The position numbers were made by a program, and so were the translations under genes. 64,000 nucleotides of DNA from Duganella sp. sic0402 (GTDB lineage Bacteria > Pseudomonadota > Gammaproteobacteria > Burkholderiales > Burkholderiaceae_D), in assembly GCF_019219065.1 (NCBI RefSeq), contig NZ_JAHUWK010000014.1, positions 62,001 through 126,000 of the forward strand. Reading direction: 5' to 3'. The notes under the pieces were generated by a model. It did no database searches. It was not told the DNA's origin and was given only the letters and a program-made list of their open reading frames with translations. Within the stretch, counting starts at the first letter, position 1. Every line of letters begins with the position of its first letter. Shown one piece after another: positions 26,837 through 35,850 of this stretch.

Positions 26837-29800
26837 TTAAGCAATTTTCCGCTCTTCTTCGACCGGCTGCTCAGGCTGTGGCTTGGGACTGCGGCCAGTC
26901 AGCTTGTACACGCCCTTCATGAAGCTGCGGAACAGGAAGCGTATCAGCAGCAGCGTCAGCACTGCCTCCAGCAGCGTCACCACGCCGGCAACCACCAGCG
27001 GCCAGCGTGCCGCGCGACGGCTGAACTTGGCGCCCATGCGGTCCTTGCTGATTTCGATGCTGTCGTAGAAGGTTGGCACCATCAGCAGCGTCAGCAAGGT
27101 GGAAGTGATCGTGCCACCGATAATGGCGATCGCCATCGGACGGTAGAACTCGCCGCCCTCGCCCAGGCCTATCGCCACCGGCAACATGCCGGCGATCAGC
27201 GCGAAGGTGGTCATCAGGATAGGACGCAGACGCATGCGGCCGGCGTACATCAGCGAGTCCTCGCGGCTGAAGCCCTCTTCCTGGCGCTTGCGCGCCGCGT
27301 CCAGCAGCAGAATCGCGTTCTTCGCCACCAGGCCCATCAGCATGATGACGCCAATCAAGCTCATCAGGTTGATGGTACTGTTGGTGGCCAGCAGGCCCAG
27401 CACCACGCCGATCAGCGACAGCGGCAGCGACAGCATCACGCCGATCGGCGCGGTGAACGAGCCGAACTGCATCACCAGGATCAGATACATCAGGCCGACG
27501 CCAGCCACCAGGGCGATGCCCATGGCGCCAAACACTTCCTGCATGTCCTTGCCGGCGCCGCCCAGCGCCAGACCATAGCCCGGCGGGAAGTCGATGTCTT
27601 TCACCAGCTTCATCGCGTCGGAGGTCACTTCGCCCGGCGAACGGCCCTCCACGTTGGCGCTGACCGAAATCACCCGCTTGCCATCCTTGTGCTTGATGGT
27701 CGATGGGCCTTTGCCCATGGTCACGCTGGCGATCTGATCCAGCGGCACCATCTGGTTGGTGCCGGCTACGGCAATCGGCAGGCGCTCGATGTTCTCGGCG
27801 CTGGTACGGTCTTCCGGCGCCAGGCGCACCGCCACGTCGCGCGACTCGCCGGTCGGGTCCACCCAGTCGCCCACTTCGATACCGGCGAAGGCCACACGCA
27901 GCGCGCTGGCCGCGTCGCCGGCGGCAATGCCCATCGAATTGGCCAGGCCACGGTTCAGCACGATTTGCAGCTCGTCTTTCGGGTCCATCTCCGACAGGCC
28001 GACGTCCACCGCGCCCGGCACTTTGCGCAGGCGGTCCATGAAGGCGTTGGTGATTTCCATCAGCTTGCGCGAATCGGTACCGGTGAACTCAATCTGCACC
28101 GGCTTGCGGGCGCCGTTGCTCAGGTCATCCAGCACCGTATACTCGGCGCCGACCAGGCCGGCCAGTTTCTGGCGCAACTCCTTGGCGATGTCCACCACGC
28201 CGCGATTACGCTCGGTCTTCTTGCCGACGTCCACATAAATGCGGCCGCCGCTCAGGTTGACGTAGCTATTGGTATCCTTGGTTTCCTTCAGCGTACGGGC
28301 AATCACCGCCGCGTTTTCCAGCTTGCGGCGCGAATATTCCAGCGAGCTCGACGACGGCGTGCGCACGTCAATCGCAATCGTGCCCCAGTCCGACGCCGGC
28401 ACGAAGCTGGCGCCGCCGAACTGTGCCTGCAGATAGATCGCGCCGACAAAGGTGGCCATCGCGATCACGCCCATCGAACGGCGGTGATGCAGCGCCCATT
28501 CGATCACCCGGCCATAGCGGTCGGCCTGATGGTCGAACCAGACATTGAATTTGGCGAAATACTTCTCGATACCACGGCGCGGTGCGTCATGGTGATCCGG
28601 CGGGTCGCCCCAGAAGGCCGACAGCATCGGGTCCAGCGTGAAGGAGATGATCAGCGACACCGCCACCGAGCAGGTCACGGTCAGCGCGAACGGACGGAAC
28701 CATTCGCCGGTGATGCCCGGCATGAAGGCCACCGGAATGAACACCGCCATGATCGAGAAGGTGGTGGCGGCCACCGCCATGCCGATCTCGGCCGTGCCCT
28801 TCAGCGCGGCGGTGCGGCGGTCGGCGCCCAGCTGCATATGGCGTACGATGTTTTCCCGCACCACGATGGCGTCGTCGATCAGCACGCCGATCGCCAGCGA
28901 CAGGCCGAGCAGCGTCATGAAGTTCAGCGTAAAGCCGCACAGCCAGACGCCGATGAAGGCCGCCAGCACCGAGGTCGGCAGCGACAGCGCGGTAATCAGC
29001 GTCGAGCGCCACGAGTTCAGGAAGGCGTACACCACGAAGATGGTCAGGCCGGCGCCGAACACCAGCGCATGGATCACATTGTCCAGGCTGGACTCGGCGT
29101 TTTCGCCATCATCCTGGGTGATTTCCAGCTTGGTGCCGGCTGGCATTTCCTTCTGCATTTCCTCGGCCATGGTCTTGATTTTCTTGGCCACGGTCACGGT
29201 CGATGCATCGCGCGAGCGGGTCACCGAGATACCGACGTTGGGTTTGCCGGAACGCACGCTCAAGCTATTGGTTTCGGCAAAGCCGTCGACAATGGTAGCC
29301 ACCTGCGCCAGGCGTACCAGGTCGTCGCCATTGCGTTTGACCACCACTTTCTGGAACTCTTCCGGACGCTCGATGCGGCCGACCAGGCGGATACTTTTCT
29401 CGTCCAGCTCGCCGCGCACCTTGCCGACCGGCGCGTTGGTATTCTGGTTGCGCAGCGCGTTGACCACGTCGTTGACGGAAACGTTGTACTCGCGCAGCTT
29501 CTCAGCTTTCAGCAGCACGCTCAGCTCACGCCGCAGCGAACCGTCGATGTTGACCGAGGCCACGCCATCGATGCTGCGGAAGCGGTCGGCCAGCTTGTCC
29601 TCGGCCATGCGCGAAATTTCCGCATGGCTTTGCGAGCTGGACGACAAGGCCATCTGCATCACCGGCTGCGCCGACGGGTCTATCCTCTGCAGGATGGGCT
29701 CGCGCATCTCGATAGGCAGCTTGTAGCGCACTGCCGCAATCGCGTTGCGGATCTCGTCCGACGCCTCGATCAAGTTCTTGGTAAAGGTGAACTTGATGAA

Positions 29801-30073
29801 GATGCTGGCCGAGCCTTCCGACGCAGTACTGTTAATCTCGGTCACGCCGGTAATCGAATTCAACGATTTTTCCAGGCGATTGACGATTTCGCGCTCGACC
29901 GTCTCCGGCGAGGCACCCGGATACGGAATCGCCACCACGATGAACGGCACTTCCACATCCGGGTTCTGGTTGACGCGCAATTTGCTCAGCGCCATCAAGC
30001 CCAGGCACATCATCGCGACGATCAGCACGATCGTCGCAACGGGCCGCTTAACACTAAAATCCGATAAGAACAT
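26837..30073 (-). CDS. RND efflux pump inner-membrane transporter (AcrB/MexB superfamily)
   Basis: A 1078-residue proton-driven exporter. TM1 is at the N-terminus (RPVATIVLIVAMMCLGLM), with two large periplasmic loops and twelve membrane segments in the AcrB pattern. The proton-relay pair is present as GVLIDDAIVVRENI in TM4, and the later TM10 region contains LVAKNAILLLDAARKRQEEG. The C-terminal cytoplasmic tail is longer than usual, with an extra hydrophobic stretch (VVAGVVTLLEAVLTLLLIRFLF) before a charged end. It lies 13 bases after its adaptor gene, so the two form an operon. The outer-membrane channel must be encoded elsewhere. Drug or heavy-metal specificity cannot be read from the sequence; no metal-efflux signature was noticed. 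Confidence 0.92.
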   Translation of the reverse strand: MFLSDFSVKRPVATIVLIVAMMCLGLMALSKLRVNQNPDVEVPFIVVAIPYPGASPETVEREIVNRLEKSLNSITGVTEINSTASEGSASIFIKFTFTKNLIEASDEIRNAIAAVRYKLPIEMREPILQRIDPSAQPVMQMALSSSSQSHAEISRMAEDKLADRFRSIDGVASVNIDGSLRRELSVLLKAEKLREYNVSVNDVVNALRNQNTNAPVGKVRGELDEKSIRLVGRIERPEEFQKVVVKRNGDDLVRLAQVATIVDGFAETNSLSVRSGKPNVGISVTRSRDASTVTVAKKIKTMAEEMQKEMPAGTKLEITQDDGENAESSLDNVIHALVFGAGLTIFVVYAFLNSWRSTLITALSLPTSVLAAFIGVWLCGFTLNFMTLLGLSLAIGVLIDDAIVVRENIVRHMQLGADRRTAALKGTAEIGMAVAATTFSIMAVFIPVAFMPGITGEWFRPFALTVTCSVAVSLIISFTLDPMLSAFWGDPPDHHDAPRRGIEKYFAKFNVWFDHQADRYGRVIEWALHHRRSMGVIAMATFVGAIYLQAQFGGASFVPASDWGTIAIDVRTPSSSSLEYSRRKLENAAVIARTLKETKDTNSYVNLSGGRIYVDVGKKTERNRGVVDIAKELRQKLAGLVGAEYTVLDDLSNGARKPVQIEFTGTDSRKLMEITNAFMDRLRKVPGAVDVGLSEMDPKDELQIVLNRGLANSMGIAAGDAASALRVAFAGIEVGDWVDPTGESRDVAVRLAPEDRTSAENIERLPIAVAGTNQMVPLDQIASVTMGKGPSTIKHKDGKRVISVSANVEGRSPGEVTSDAMKLVKDIDFPPGYGLALGGAGKDMQEVFGAMGIALVAGVGLMYLILVMQFGSFTAPIGVMLSLPLSLIGVVLGLLATNSTINLMSLIGVIMLMGLVAKNAILLLDAARKRQEEGFSREDSLMYAGRMRLRPILMTTFALIAGMLPVAIGLGEGGEFYRPMAIAIIGGTITSTLLTLLMVPTFYDSIEISKDRMGAKFSRRAARWPLVVAGVVTLLEAVLTLLLIRFLFRSFMKGVYKLTGRSPKPQPEQPVEEERKIA

Positions 30074-30086
30074 GGCTTTTATCCTT

Positions 30087-31262
30087 TTATTTGCCCGACG
30101 TTTTTTCGGTCGAAGCCGATGCCACCGCAGCTGCTTTCGGCGCGGTCAGTTCCACTTTCTGCCCATCCTTGAAGCCGGAGGTCGGTACGCGCACCACCAT
30201 GTCGCCGGATTGCAGGCCAGTCAGCACCTGCCAGCGGCCACTGCGCTCGTCGCGGGTGCCGATGGTCAGCGGCACCTTGGCCAGCGTGCCGTTCTTGACG
30301 CGCCAGACATAGTTGTTGTCGCCTGCCTGCACCAGCGCCGACGGCGGTATCATCAGCGAAGACGAGGACTGCGCCTCGACCCGGCCTTCGGCGTACAAGC
30401 CGGCCACGCCCGGACGGGCGGCTTCGGCGAACTCCACCAGCACTTCCACCTGGCGGGTAATCGCGTTGGCGGCCGGATCGACGCGCTTGACCTTGCCGTT
30501 GAATGGCTTGTCGCCATAGCCATTGACGCGGAACAGCACCGGCTGGCCAACCTTGACCACGCCGATCTTGTCGGCCGACACCGTGCCCTCGAAGCGCATG
30601 CTGCTCGGGTCGATCACTTTAATCAGTTCCTTGCCCACCTGGGCCGTATCGCCATTCGACACCTTGCGCTCGCTGACGATGCCGTCAAACGGCGCGCGCA
30701 CCAAGGTGCGGGTCAGCTGCTGGCGCGCCGACACCGAGCGGGACTTGGCGGCCGCCAGATCGCTCTGGGCGTTGTTGCGGCGCACCTCGGCGTCTTCCAG
30801 CGCAGTGGTGGACACCATGCCGGACGCCAGCAGGGTTTTCTGGCGCTCGTACATGCGCTGCGCCTGGGCCAGCGACTGCTCGGCGGCGCGGGTGGCTTCG
30901 TCAGCCGAAGTCAGGCTGTCGCGGATCGAGGTTTCGTCCAGGCGCAGCAGCACATCGCCCTTTTTGACGGCTTCGCCGTTTTCCTTGAGGACCTGAAGCA
31001 CGATGGCGCCGACTTCGGCGCGCAGGTCGGCGCGGCGTTCCGGCTGGATCGAGCCGGTGATGACCGGGCCGGACGCCAGCGCATCCGACTGGATGGTCAG
31101 CGTGTCTTCAGGCGACATCAGCAATGTCACCTTTTTCTCGTCTTTCGCTGCGGCGGCTGAGGCCGAAGCGCTAGCTCCGGCTTTCTCAGGCTCCTTGGCT
31201 GATTTGCCACATGCAACCAGGGCAGAGGCAATGGCGAGAGCTAGAAAGGTTTTGCGCAACAT
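30087..31262 (-). CDS. RND efflux periplasmic adaptor lipoprotein
   Basis: A 391-residue membrane-fusion protein. The signal peptide ends in a lipobox (SALVAC, acyl-Cys at 18), so it is anchored to the inner membrane by lipid. Domains in order are: lipoyl half (GAIVLQVLKENGEAVKKGDVL), an alpha-hairpin (about 110-175), lipoyl half (VRAPFDGIVSERKVSNGDT), beta-barrel, and a membrane-proximal domain. It is first in the operon with the RND transporter. The ATG at 31262 has GGAGAACTTT upstream. A near-consensus sigma-70 promoter precedes it. No repressor gene (TetR or MarR) is adjacent, unlike many RND operons. Confidence 0.9.
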   Translation of the reverse strand: MLRKTFLALAIASALVACGKSAKEPEKAGASASASAAAAKDEKKVTLLMSPEDTLTIQSDALASGPVITGSIQPERRADLRAEVGAIVLQVLKENGEAVKKGDVLLRLDETSIRDSLTSADEATRAAEQSLAQAQRMYERQKTLLASGMVSTTALEDAEVRRNNAQSDLAAAKSRSVSARQQLTRTLVRAPFDGIVSERKVSNGDTAQVGKELIKVIDPSSMRFEGTVSADKIGVVKVGQPVLFRVNGYGDKPFNGKVKRVDPAANAITRQVEVLVEFAEAARPGVAGLYAEGRVEAQSSSSLMIPPSALVQAGDNNYVWRVKNGTLAKVPLTIGTRDERSGRWQVLTGLQSGDMVVRVPTSGFKDGQKVELTAPKAAAVASASTEKTSGK

Positions 31263-31324
31263 AAAGTTCTCCGAGAAAGTGGCACGTTGAGTGCTTTTAG
31301 AATGAGCCAGACTACAGGGCGCAG

Positions 31325-31353
31325 AGTATCCGCGAGCGCCCTCCTGTGGTCAA
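31325..31353 (-). promoter_or_regulatory. Sigma-70 promoter of the RND operon
   Basis: On the minus strand TTGACC (31353-31348) and GATACT (31330-31325) are 17 bases apart, with transcription expected to start near 31318. That leaves a leader of about 55 bases before the adaptor ATG. This lies in the 208-base gap 31263-31470, which holds no gene. Confidence 0.7.
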
Positions 31354-31432
31354 TCACAGTGCGACGGACGGTAGAATTTGTGGCTGAAATGCCAAATACG
31401 GGGATGAACGGTAAAGCCGGGAGGGAGAAACT

Positions 31433-31453
31433 GGCGGGAGCGGACGTCCCGCC
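31433..31453 (-). terminator. GC-rich hairpin after the PAP2-like gene
   Basis: GGCGGGA (31433-31439) and TCCCGCC (31447-31453) form a seven-base-pair stem with a seven-base loop, 18 bases beyond the stop at 31471. The following minus-strand sequence (AGTTTCTC) is only weakly T-rich. Confidence 0.4.
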
Positions 31454-31470
31454 GGACAGTGGGCGGACAG

Positions 31471-31905
31471 TTAGCCGCGGCCGAAAATGGCGTGGATGAT
31501 GTGGGCAATCGCAATGCCGGTGCACAGGCCGCCGGCGATTTCCACCAGGGTATGGCCCATGCGCTCGCGCAGCCAGGTATGCGCTATACCTTGCCCACCG
31601 TCTTGCTTGGCCAGGCGATTGATCGCCGCCGCCTGCTTGCCAACGTGCTGGCGCAGACTATTTGCATCAATGATAACAATGAAGCACAGCGTCACCGCCA
31701 CCCCAAACGCCGGATGGCCTATGCCCTCGCGCAGCGCGATCAGCGTCGCCATGCTGGACACCACGGCACTGTGATTGCTCGGAAAGCCGCCGTTACCGAC
31801 CAGATTGAACGCCCATTTGCGTGCCTTGACGCTATTAATCAGAAACTTGATCGGCCCCACCGTGATCCAGGTAATCAGCGGCGTGACGAGGTAAGCGATG
31901 TCCAT
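31471..31905 (-). CDS. Divergent PAP2 family protein (DUF212)
   Basis: A 144-residue membrane protein. The family signature is clear: GNGGFPSNHSAVVSSMATLI resembles the PAP2 phosphatase PSGH motif, followed by DANSLRQHVGKQA and ERMGHTLVEIAGG. About four membrane segments are present. The family (YuiD-like) is related to acid phosphatases and haloperoxidases, but catalytic activity and substrate are not established. A lipid phosphate such as undecaprenyl or phosphatidyl phosphate would be the natural guess. It is a single gene; the divergent DUF475 gene starts 108 bases away. Confidence 0.82.
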   Translation of the reverse strand: MDIAYLVTPLITWITVGPIKFLINSVKARKWAFNLVGNGGFPSNHSAVVSSMATLIALREGIGHPAFGVAVTLCFIVIIDANSLRQHVGKQAAAINRLAKQDGGQGIAHTWLRERMGHTLVEIAGGLCTGIAIAHIIHAIFGRG

Positions 31906-32013
31906 CGTTATGTCCTTAACATTTTTGTGGCGACATTATCGCAGATGGCTCCCCAGCGACGGAAGCAAGTAATATAAAATTCAGCCATTGCACACATTTC
32001 AACAAAGACAACC

Positions 32014-33072
32014 ATGCAACACTTCAGAATCTCGTATGCCGTCACCTTCATTCTGCTGGCCCTGGGGGGCTGGTGGGGCTACAACCACGGCGGCATGGCC
32101 GGATTGGCGCAGGCGCTGTGGATCACCGCCGTGCTCGGCATCATGGAAGTCTCGCTATCGTTCGACAACGCCGTGGTCAACGCCTCGGTGCTGAAACACT
32201 GGAACGAGTTCTGGCGCAAGCTATTCCTGACGGTTGGCATCCTGGTGGCGGTATTCGGCATGCGGCTGGTGTTCCCGCTGCTCATCGTGGCGATGGCCAC
32301 CGGCCTCGGCCTGGTGGACGTGTGGCATATGGCACTCAACAACCCGCAGGAATACTCGCGCTACCTGACCGGCGCGCACGCCGAGGTGGCGGCGTTCGGC
32401 GGCGCCTTCCTGCTGCTGGTATTCCTCAACTTCCTGTTCGACGACCAGAAGGAACTGCACTGGCTGGGCTGGATCGAGGAGAAAATGGGCAAGCTGGGCA
32501 GCGAAAGCCTGGCCGTGCTGCTGACCCTGGCGGCGATCTTCGGCTGCGTGTCGCTGGTCGGCGCCGATGAGCAATACAAAGTGCTGGTGGCGGGCGTGGT
32601 TGGCGTCATCGTCTACCTGGCGGTGGGCTGGATCAGCAGCCTGCTGGAAGAAAAGCAGCCGGAGGATGACGAGGACACCACCGAAGCCGGCGTCGGCCCG
32701 ATCGTCGCCACCGTCGCCAAAGGCAGTTTTGGCGGCTTCCTGTACCTGGAAGTGCTGGATGCCTCATTCAGCTTCGACGGCGTAATCGGCGCGTTCGCCA
32801 TCACCACCGACGTGGTCATCATCATGCTGGGCCTGGCCATCGGCGCGATGTTCGTGCGTTCGCTGACGGTATTCCTGGTGCACAAGGGCACGCTGGACGA
32901 ATACGTCTACCTGGAGCACGGCGCCCATTATGCAATCGGCATCCTGGCGCTGATCATGCTGGCCAGTGTCAAATACCATATTCCCGAGTGGTTTACCGGG
33001 CTGTCCGGGGTCGCGTTCATTGCCGTATCGCTGTGGTCGTCGGTGCGCTACAAACGCCACAACAACGCGTGA
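32014..33072 (+). CDS. DUF475 / TerC-superfamily membrane protein
   Basis: A 352-residue protein with about nine membrane segments. Two inverted halves each carry the TerC-like acidic motif: MEVSLSFDNAVVNASVLKHW in the first and ASFSFDGVIGAFAITTDVV in the second. Such Asp-Asn and Asp-Gly motifs in a membrane core suggest metal-ion binding or export. TerC relatives include manganese exporters and tellurite-resistance proteins. An acidic cytoplasmic loop (EEKQPEDDEDTTEAG) separates the halves. The manganese importer gene mntH lies about 5 kb downstream, too far to argue for coupling. Confidence 0.85.
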   Translation: MQHFRISYAVTFILLALGGWWGYNHGGMAGLAQALWITAVLGIMEVSLSFDNAVVNASVLKHWNEFWRKLFLTVGILVAVFGMRLVFPLLIVAMATGLGLVDVWHMALNNPQEYSRYLTGAHAEVAAFGGAFLLLVFLNFLFDDQKELHWLGWIEEKMGKLGSESLAVLLTLAAIFGCVSLVGADEQYKVLVAGVVGVIVYLAVGWISSLLEEKQPEDDEDTTEAGVGPIVATVAKGSFGGFLYLEVLDASFSFDGVIGAFAITTDVVIIMLGLAIGAMFVRSLTVFLVHKGTLDEYVYLEHGAHYAIGILALIMLASVKYHIPEWFTGLSGVAFIAVSLWSSVRYKRHNNA

Positions 33073-33085
33073 TAAGATAGCCGCC

Positions 33086-33457
33086 ATGACGACCTCCAAA
33101 CGCGTAATCCTCTACTCCTTCGGCCTGCTGATCGCCGCCCTGCTGCTGATGGCCGCCTACACCTGGGCCATGCTGCACATCTCCTACTCGGATGGCGAGC
33201 GGGCCGGCTACCTGCAGAAATTCTCCACCCGTGGCTGGATCTGCAAAACCTGGGAAGGCGAAATCCTGCTGACCTCGATGCCGGGCGCGATCCCTGAAAA
33301 GTTCGAATTCAGTGTCCGCGACCCGCAAGTGGCCAAGGAACTGACGGCGGCCACCGGCAAGCGCGTGGTCCTCAGCTACGCCCAGCACCGCGGCGTCCCA
33401 AGCCAATGCTTCGGCGAAACCGAATACTACGTCACCAAAGTCACCTTGCAACAATAA
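33086..33457 (+). CDS. Small membrane-anchored protein of unknown function
   Basis: A 123-residue protein. One N-terminal membrane helix (about 8-27) is followed by a small periplasmic or exported domain with SYSDGERAGYLQKFSTRGW then KTWEGEI. Two Cys residues (in GWICKTW and PSQCFGE) could form a disulfide. From memory, close relatives in this bacterial family are often annotated by default as 6-phosphogluconate dehydrogenase, which nothing here supports: the protein has no nucleotide fold and is far too short. The ATG at 33086 lies 13 bases after the DUF475 stop, so the two genes may be co-transcribed. Confidence 0.7.
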   Translation: MTTSKRVILYSFGLLIAALLLMAAYTWAMLHISYSDGERAGYLQKFSTRGWICKTWEGEILLTSMPGAIPEKFEFSVRDPQVAKELTAATGKRVVLSYAQHRGVPSQCFGETEYYVTKVTLQQ

Positions 33458-33485
33458 TCCAGGGTTTTTACTGTTTTTACTGGTT

Positions 33486-35756
33486 TTAGCGGGCGCGCCA
33501 GACAGCTTTGGTGGTTTCGGCCGGGGCAGACTGGCGGGCAGCTTCTTTGCGGGCGCGGGCGTCGTCCAGCGTGGCGACGTTGCCGTCGGCCGCCAGCGCT
33601 TCTTCAGCGGCGATCTTGGCTTGCACCGAGGCCAGCACTTTTTGCGCTGCGCCCAGGCGGCGGGTTTCCAGTTCCAGCAGTTTTTGCTTGGCGGCGGTCA
33701 TCGCGGCGGTGGTCTCGGCGACTTTGCGCTGCATCGCGGCGTGCGCCTGGGCGGTTTCCAGCAGCGATTTCTGGGCGGCAGCCTTGTCGGCCAGCGCCTG
33801 CTCGGCAGCCTGCTCTTCTTCGGCGCGCTGGCGGGCGCTGCTGGCCACGGTTTTTTCCGCTTCCAGGCGGCCGGCGATGGCTTGCGATGCACGCACTTCG
33901 GAGGCGGTGGCGATGCGCTGCTGGGTCAGTTTCTGGTCGATCAGCGCCAGCGATTTGCGCTCGGTCTCGATGAATTCACGTTCCGCCGCCAGCAGTTCTT
34001 CCGCCCTGGCGGCTTTTTCCTGCTCGACGCGGGCGCGTTCGGCATGCACAGCACCCAGCTCGACCGCCAGGCTGGCCTGCGCCGCCAGTGCCTGGGCGGC
34101 GATGGCTTTTTGTTCGGCTTCGGCCGACACTTGCTCGGCCATCACGCGCGCCGCTTCGGCTTCGCGGCTGGCGGCGTCGGCCAGGCGCTGTTCGGCTTCC
34201 TGCTGCTGACGCAGTGCTTCGCTTTGCGCGCGCTCGGCTTCCACGCGCTGACGCGCCGCTTCGGTGGCGCGCTGTTCGGCATCCAGTTTTTCTTTCAGCG
34301 AAACGATGGCCAGTTGCTCGGCCTCCGCACGGTCCTGCTCGGCTTGCAGCAGCGCGCTGGCGCGCTCGGCGCGTTCGACGGCAAACGCGTTGGCTGCCTG
34401 CTGCGCCTGCACCTGTTGTTCCATGGTGGCGATTTCGGCCTGTTCGGCGGCGTTCTGGCTGGCCGCCAGTTCGGTCGCAGCACGCGACAGCGACTCGCGC
34501 TCCTGCGCCAGACCAGCGGCACGTTGCTGTTCCAGGCTGTCGGCGTGCGCTGCTTCGGCGGCGGCTTGGTCAGCTGCCTGGCGCAGCTTGGATTGTTCCA
34601 GCGCTTCGGCTTCCGCTTCCACTTTGGCCAGGGTCACCATTTCGGCTTCTTCTTCAGCGTGCACGCGCGCCAGCGAGACGGCGCGCAGCTGGTTGTCGAC
34701 TTCGATGCGCGCTTCGGTCGCGGCAATGATGCGGGCGTCGGCTTCGCGGCGCGCCTGCGCACTGGCGGCAGCCACGGCTTCCATGCGCTCGCGGTGGATG
34801 GCGGCATCGCGGATTTCTTTTTCGGTTTGCAAACGCAGGCGCAGCGATTGCGCGGCGCTGTGTTCGGATTCTGCCTTGGCCTGGGCGATTTGCTCGCGCT
34901 CCTGCTCCAGGTGGGCCAGCGCGCGGGCTTCTTCCAGCGCGCGCACCTCGGCGGCCGAACGTTTGAAAGCGGCTTCCAGCGCCACTTTGTCGGCACGCTC
35001 ACGCTGCTTGGTCAGTTCCAGCGCTTCGGCTTCGGCTTCGGCCAGCTGTTGTGCGGTCAGACGGGCGCCGGCGGCGTGGCGTTCACGTTCGCGCGCCAGC
35101 GTGGCGACGCGGGCGTCGGCCGAGGCGATGCCGACTACTTCTTCTTTGGCAGCCTGCACGGCGGCGACGCGCTCGGCAGCTTGCAGACGGGCTTGTTCGG
35201 TTTGCGCCTGCAGCTCGGCGGCGGCGCGCGAGGCTTGCTCGGTCAGTTCCGCTTCGGTGGCGATCTGTTCGTGGGCGCGTTTACGGTTTTCTTCTTCGGC
35301 CTTGGTGCGCTCTTCAGCAGCTTTGCGGATCTGGTTGTCGGACTCGGCACGGGCGCGCAGCCCGGCGGTTTCCAGCTTCACGGCATCCAGGCGGGCCACG
35401 CTGGCCTGGGCTGCGGCACGCAGCGATTCCAGCCGTTCTTTATTAGCGACGATCGCCTCTTCCGACGCCTGCGCATTCTGCAGCGCAACGGCCGCAGCAG
35501 CGGCATCGGTGGCGGCGCGGTCCTCGGCCAGCGCACGGGCGCGGGCTTCGGCGTGGGCGCGGCTCTCGGCGGCACAAGCAGCCTTGGCTTCGGCTTCGAC
35601 CCTTGCGATGGCTTCCTGGATGGCTTTCATTTCCATCGCGGCGCGTGGCATCTGGGCTGGCGCGGCAGCGTCGGCTTCACGCACGGTTGCCATCGGCAAT
35701 GGCAGCAGGGCGACGTCGTCGTTGGCGCGTTCTTGTTTGACCAGTTGTGCTTGCAT
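33486..35756 (-). CDS. Giant alanine/glutamate-rich coiled-coil protein
   Basis: This 756-residue protein is almost entirely predicted coiled coil. From about residue 40 to 735 the sequence is Ala, Glu, Arg, Gln and Leu with hardly any Gly or Pro, and small-residue heptad patterns such as EARARALAEDRAATDAAAAA. The first 40 residues are less regular (LLPLPMATVREADAAAPAQM) and the last 20 are a short disordered tail. There is no signal peptide, membrane helix, or recognisable catalytic domain, so it should be a cytoplasmic rod about 100 nm long if continuous. Rods like this serve as cytoskeletal scaffolds, polar organisers or DNA-bundling proteins, but I recognise no family. The start has AGCGAGACTCT one base before the ATG. 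It is a single gene facing the small membrane protein gene. Confidence 0.8.
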   Translation of the reverse strand: MQAQLVKQERANDDVALLPLPMATVREADAAAPAQMPRAAMEMKAIQEAIARVEAEAKAACAAESRAHAEARARALAEDRAATDAAAAAVALQNAQASEEAIVANKERLESLRAAAQASVARLDAVKLETAGLRARAESDNQIRKAAEERTKAEEENRKRAHEQIATEAELTEQASRAAAELQAQTEQARLQAAERVAAVQAAKEEVVGIASADARVATLARERERHAAGARLTAQQLAEAEAEALELTKQRERADKVALEAAFKRSAAEVRALEEARALAHLEQEREQIAQAKAESEHSAAQSLRLRLQTEKEIRDAAIHRERMEAVAAASAQARREADARIIAATEARIEVDNQLRAVSLARVHAEEEAEMVTLAKVEAEAEALEQSKLRQAADQAAAEAAHADSLEQQRAAGLAQERESLSRAATELAASQNAAEQAEIATMEQQVQAQQAANAFAVERAERASALLQAEQDRAEAEQLAIVSLKEKLDAEQRATEAARQRVEAERAQSEALRQQQEAEQRLADAASREAEAARVMAEQVSAEAEQKAIAAQALAAQASLAVELGAVHAERARVEQEKAARAEELLAAEREFIETERKSLALIDQKLTQQRIATASEVRASQAIAGRLEAEKTVASSARQRAEEEQAAEQALADKAAAQKSLLETAQAHAAMQRKVAETTAAMTAAKQKLLELETRRLGAAQKVLASVQAKIAAEEALAADGNVATLDDARARKEAARQSAPAETTKAVWRAR

Positions 35757-35850
35757 GAGAGTCTCGCTGAGAGGTTTTCCGAGTACTCATTATCATGTAG
35801 CCATCAAGCAAGCCTAGCGGCAAGCAGAAGCGGAAACACCCGCTATTTCT

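Noticed and set aside
27689..30067. A 792-codon open frame opposite the RND pump gene
   Set aside because: The translation is His/Arg/Gln-rich low-information sequence typical of antisense frames in high-GC DNA; the RND protein on the other strand is unmistakable.
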